NCBI RefSeq assembly: GCF_017876295.1
Contig: NZ_JAGINT010000001.1
Span: 2,418,001 to 2,482,000, forward strand
Origin: Kribbella aluminosa
GTDB lineage: Bacteria > Actinomycetota > Actinomycetes > Propionibacteriales > Kribbellaceae
Reading direction: 5' to 3'
DNA length: 64,000 nt
The notes beneath the pieces were generated by a model, which searched no databases, was not told the DNA's origin, and saw nothing but the letters and a program-made list of their open reading frames with translations. The stretch's first letter is position 1; every line of letters begins with the position of its first letter. Shown in pieces: positions 62,010 through 64,000 of this stretch. Both the position numbers and the translations under genes were made by a program.

Positions 62010-62198
62010 ATGGCGAAGATCAGCACCGGCAACGAGTGGTTCCGCGGCGGCAACGAGTGGTTCACCGGTACCGGGAACGAGTGGTTCCAGGGTGGCAACG
62101 AGTGGTTCACCGGCGGTAACGAGTGGCTCCGGAAGCCGGGCAACGAGTGGCTCCACAAGCCCGGCAACGAATGGTTCCGCAGCGGCAACGAGTGGTGA
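62010..62198 (+). CDS. 62-aa peptide made of eight GNEW repeats
   Basis: ATG 62010 is preceded by GAAGGAAGGA. After only five residues (MAKIS) the protein consists of eight GNEW units, mostly GNEWF, spaced by 7 or 8 residues with variable TG/GG/KP/RS linkers; the last unit ends the protein. The repeats are also seen as GGCAACGAGTGGTTC blocks in the DNA. No cysteine, no signal peptide. Glycine, Asn, Glu and Trp dominate. I know no function; possibilities are a multi-core RiPP precursor, a structural or surface peptide, or an RNA/ligand-binding repeat. No modifying enzyme is recognisable next to it. Confidence 0.72.
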   Translation: MAKISTGNEWFRGGNEWFTGTGNEWFQGGNEWFTGGNEWLRKPGNEWLHKPGNEWFRSGNEW

Positions 62199-62263
62199 CA
62201 CCGAATTTCTTTACCGACATTTTACGGAGCCGATCGGGAGATATTGCGCGGATCTCCAGCGGC

Positions 62264-63523
62264 TCATCCGACCGGCATTTCGGCGGTGCCGGTCGCGGCC
62301 CGGCGGGCACGTGCCCAGGCAGTGCCCGCCAGCAGGGCCGCGCAGGTACCGACGGCCCCCATCGCGCCGACCGCCACCGACGGCGACCAGTTGTCGGCGA
62401 GTAGCCCGGCGAGCAGGATCCCGATCCCCTGACTGCTCTTCAGTGCTGTACTCGCGACCCCGAACGCCTGACCACGCTGCGCGTCCGGCACTGCCTGGAC
62501 GAACGCAGCGCTGGTCGGCAGGTGGTACGCCGACGCCAGACCGGACAGCGCCCACAACGCCACGGACAGCGGCAGGCTCGGCCCGTCGATGCAGAAAATC
62601 AGCGGCACGCAGGCAAGGACGGCCAGCGGCCCGAGCAGCCGCAGGCGATGCTCCGGCTGCCACTTCGTGATCAGCCACATGCCGAGCACGGCGCCCGCCG
62701 GGCTGGCGGCCAGCAGGAAGCCGGCCGCCGTGGTGCCGTGGCCGATCTCGTGCGCGTACGGGACGGCGAGGCCTTCGACGGTCACGTAGAAGCCGGCGAT
62801 CGTCGCGAGCAGGACCAGCGTCCGCAGTTGCGGCGTACGGGCGACGAGGGAGAATCCGGCCGCGAGATCGCGGAAGTAGCTCGTCGCTGGCGCATTCGCG
62901 CCATGACCGTCCTGGCCACTGTTCGGCGTCGGCCGGTGCTGCACGCCGAAGACGACCAGAGCGGCCGACAGCACGAATGTCGCCGCGTCCAGCAGCAGTC
63001 CGCCGGACGTCCCGACGGCGACCACGACAGCGCCGCCGAAGCCGAACCCGAGGACCTGGCTGAACTGCACGACCATGTCGTTCGCGGCCTTGCCCAGGAC
63101 ATAGTGGTCACCGGGCAGTACGGCGGGCAGCGTCGCCGCGCGGGCCGCGTTGAACGGTGAGCCGAACGCCTGCACGGCGAGCAGCAGCAGGATCACCGCG
63201 ATCAGTGGGAGGGCCTGGATTGCCATCGCTGCAACGAGAATGGCGCGGGCTACGTCCGTGACGATCATCACGGTGCGGCGGGGGTAGCGGTCGGCGATGC
63301 CGGAGAGGAGGGGGCCGAAGAGGAGGTCGGGGATGTAGGTGAGGGCATAGGTGAGCGCCGTCAGGCCGGCCGAGGAAGTGCGGTCGAAGACCAGGACCGA
63401 GAGCGCTACCCGGGCGATCTGGTCGCCGGCGACGGACAGTACGCCGGCCAGGAACAGCGCCCGGAACTCCGCATGCCCGAACACATCTCGCCAGCGCGCA
63501 CGCTCGATCACCCCACCTGCCAT
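62264..63523 (-). CDS. MFS transporter, EntS/DHA3-like
   Basis: 419 aa with about 12 hydrophobic segments. LSVLVFDRTSSAGLTALTYA and the loop SGIADRYPRRTVMI (motif A-like, D-R-x-x-R-R) are typical of the MFS DHA3 drug/siderophore exporters (EntS-like, MFS_3). The C-terminal half has NSGQDG-type polar loops and ends ARARRAATGTAEMPVG. Start ATG 63521-63523 (MAGGVIERARWRDVFGHAEF). Between the GNEW gene and this gene (62199-62263) there is no further gene. The substrate is unknown. Confidence 0.88.
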   Translation of the reverse strand: MAGGVIERARWRDVFGHAEFRALFLAGVLSVAGDQIARVALSVLVFDRTSSAGLTALTYALTYIPDLLFGPLLSGIADRYPRRTVMIVTDVARAILVAAMAIQALPLIAVILLLLAVQAFGSPFNAARAATLPAVLPGDHYVLGKAANDMVVQFSQVLGFGFGGAVVVAVGTSGGLLLDAATFVLSAALVVFGVQHRPTPNSGQDGHGANAPATSYFRDLAAGFSLVARTPQLRTLVLLATIAGFYVTVEGLAVPYAHEIGHGTTAAGFLLAASPAGAVLGMWLITKWQPEHRLRLLGPLAVLACVPLIFCIDGPSLPLSVALWALSGLASAYHLPTSAAFVQAVPDAQRGQAFGVASTALKSSQGIGILLAGLLADNWSPSVAVGAMGAVGTCAALLAGTAWARARRAATGTAEMPVG

Positions 63524-63885
63524 ACCTTGCACGTTAACCACATTCCGTGGCCTGACACCTCCCGACCGTGAGCAAATCGATGAATCAAGGGTTTGCCTGC
63601 GGCGCATCAGTGCCAAATCTTGGTCAGATCGGGACCCGGTGGAGCGAGATTTGGATGAACGTTCTACTCTGGAGTTCTCCGGTGGCGGGGTCTGGGCGGG
63701 GCGGCCCCGACCCTGCCACCGGAGCTCTTCTTTTGGGGCCATCCCCGGAACTGTCGGTGCTGCCCGGTAGCGTTCTCGGTGCCAGGGGCGGCTCATGGAC
63801 GTGCTTCCTTCTCCTTCACCAGGCAAAGTAGCGCGCCCGCTCTCCGCCCCTGGCGCCTTCGTCCGGACGCCCAGGGGGAGACGCG
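63524..63885. other. 362-bp gene-free region with terminator and long-range hairpin
   Basis: It holds no gene I can support. Contents: the divergent promoter side of the MFS gene, a strong T-tailed hairpin (63677-63724), and an inverted repeat GCCAGGGGCGG (63781-63791)/CCGCCCCTGGC (63844-63854) enclosing a pyrimidine-rich stretch just before the partial gene at 63886. A plus-strand leader or small RNA ending at the hairpin is possible. Confidence 0.6.
63677..63724 (+). terminator. Intrinsic terminator with T-rich tail
   Basis: 16-nt arms CTCCGGTGGCGGGGTC (63677-63692) and GACCCTGCCACCGGAG (63709-63724) with one mismatch, followed by CTCTTCTTTT. It is oriented for a plus-strand transcript, but no plus-strand gene precedes it after the divergent MFS gene. 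Confidence 0.75.
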
Positions 63886-64000
63886 ATGCCCGACCGACCA
63901 GCGGATCCGCGGGCTGCTGTCCTGCTGCGCCGCCGCCGGCTGGTCGACGCCACCGCGTTGACCCCGCCGGTACGGCGTTCCGCCTGGCAGTGGCTGCGTC
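63886..64000 (+). CDS. Start of a gene running off the right edge
   Basis: ATG 63886 after GGGGGAG. The 38 visible codons (MPDRPADPRAAVLLRRRRLV, then DATALTPPVRRSAWQWLR) stay open to the end. Too short to identify; strongly basic N-terminus. Confidence 0.4.
   Translation, partial: MPDRPADPRAAVLLRRRRLVDATALTPPVRRSAWQWLR

Noticed and set aside
63568..63831. 87-codon plus-strand frame upstream of the last partial gene
   Set aside because: It runs through a T-tailed terminator and lacks a ribosome site; non-coding is more likely.
1..64000. tRNA, rRNA, riboswitch or prophage genes
   Set aside because: I found no cloverleaf, known riboswitch core, integrase or phage structural gene by reading; short structured RNAs could be missed without a covariance search.

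Overview
The window is high-GC bacterial DNA with actinobacterial gene content and order: a miaB to miaA to dapF to hflX to lexA to nrdR to nrdJ backbone, Tat-secreted enzymes, a SigE-type sigma factor, a MacS-type kinase/LuxR pair, TCGAAC-type SOS boxes, DUF222 and DUF4236 proteins. It fits a soil actinomycete of the Propionibacteriales. Kribbella is my best guess, made from gene style and not from a database match. No tRNA, rRNA, CRISPR array, prophage or replication origin is visible.

Layout. 1-11.5 kb: 5' part of a secreted amidohydrolase, miaB with a translationally coupled kinase-like gene, a Tat-exported phosphoesterase/LamG protein, a NUDIX hydrolase, a DUF222/HNH gene split by an IS481-family element (15-bp target duplication), DUF4236 and GNAT genes, and a decayed metallo-beta-lactamase gene. 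11.5-16.2 kb: an Rv0909-like small protein, a small protein with SGGDIE repeats, miaA, a sigma/putative anti-sigma pair, and gamma-glutamyltransferase. 16.2-21.2 kb: an N-acyl amino acid cluster (M20 peptidase, GNAT, SIS protein, enolase-superfamily racemase, D-aminoacylase). The order resembles the known D- to L-amino acid conversion route through N-succinyl intermediates, but the D-aminoacylase has lost a segment carrying two metal ligands. 21.2-34.4 kb: dapF, hflX, an M6 protease, a two-component system, a fused SecDF, a DinG-type helicase, an ATP-dependent DNA ligase, and a glutathione peroxidase with a frameshift. 34.4-41.9 kb: lexA with an SOS box, a divergent LysM gene with two abutting SOS boxes (the Rv2719c/DivS arrangement), a csoR-nucleoside hydrolase-GNAT operon, and nrdR-nrdJ behind a promoter overlapped by two NrdR-type boxes.

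41.9-51.4 kb is the main accessory block. It holds an aldo/keto reductase remnant, a small caspase-like protein, a membrane protein, a small HTH regulator, an immunity-like protein, and a compact four-gene operon encoding a 1036-aa SMC/MukB-like ATPase with three small partners. The operon resembles MksBEF/Wadjet condensins but has two small subunits and no TOPRIM (JetD) gene in the window. It is the best candidate for a poorly described system.

51.4-64 kb: a TsnR/AviRb-like RNA methyltransferase behind a possible leader peptide and hairpin, an SGNH esterase, a repetitive non-coding stretch, a DUF1801 gene, a broken lipoprotein gene, a SNF2 helicase/SWIM pair (SWIM gene frameshifted), an oxidoreductase, a diguanylate cyclase-like protein, a 62-aa peptide made of eight GNEW repeats, an MFS transporter, and the start of a further gene.

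The window has many damaged genes: one IS insertion, three genes with internal deletions and three single-base frameshifts. This is either real decay or partly an assembly problem at GC-rich hairpins, so reads should be checked before biology is built on any single lesion.
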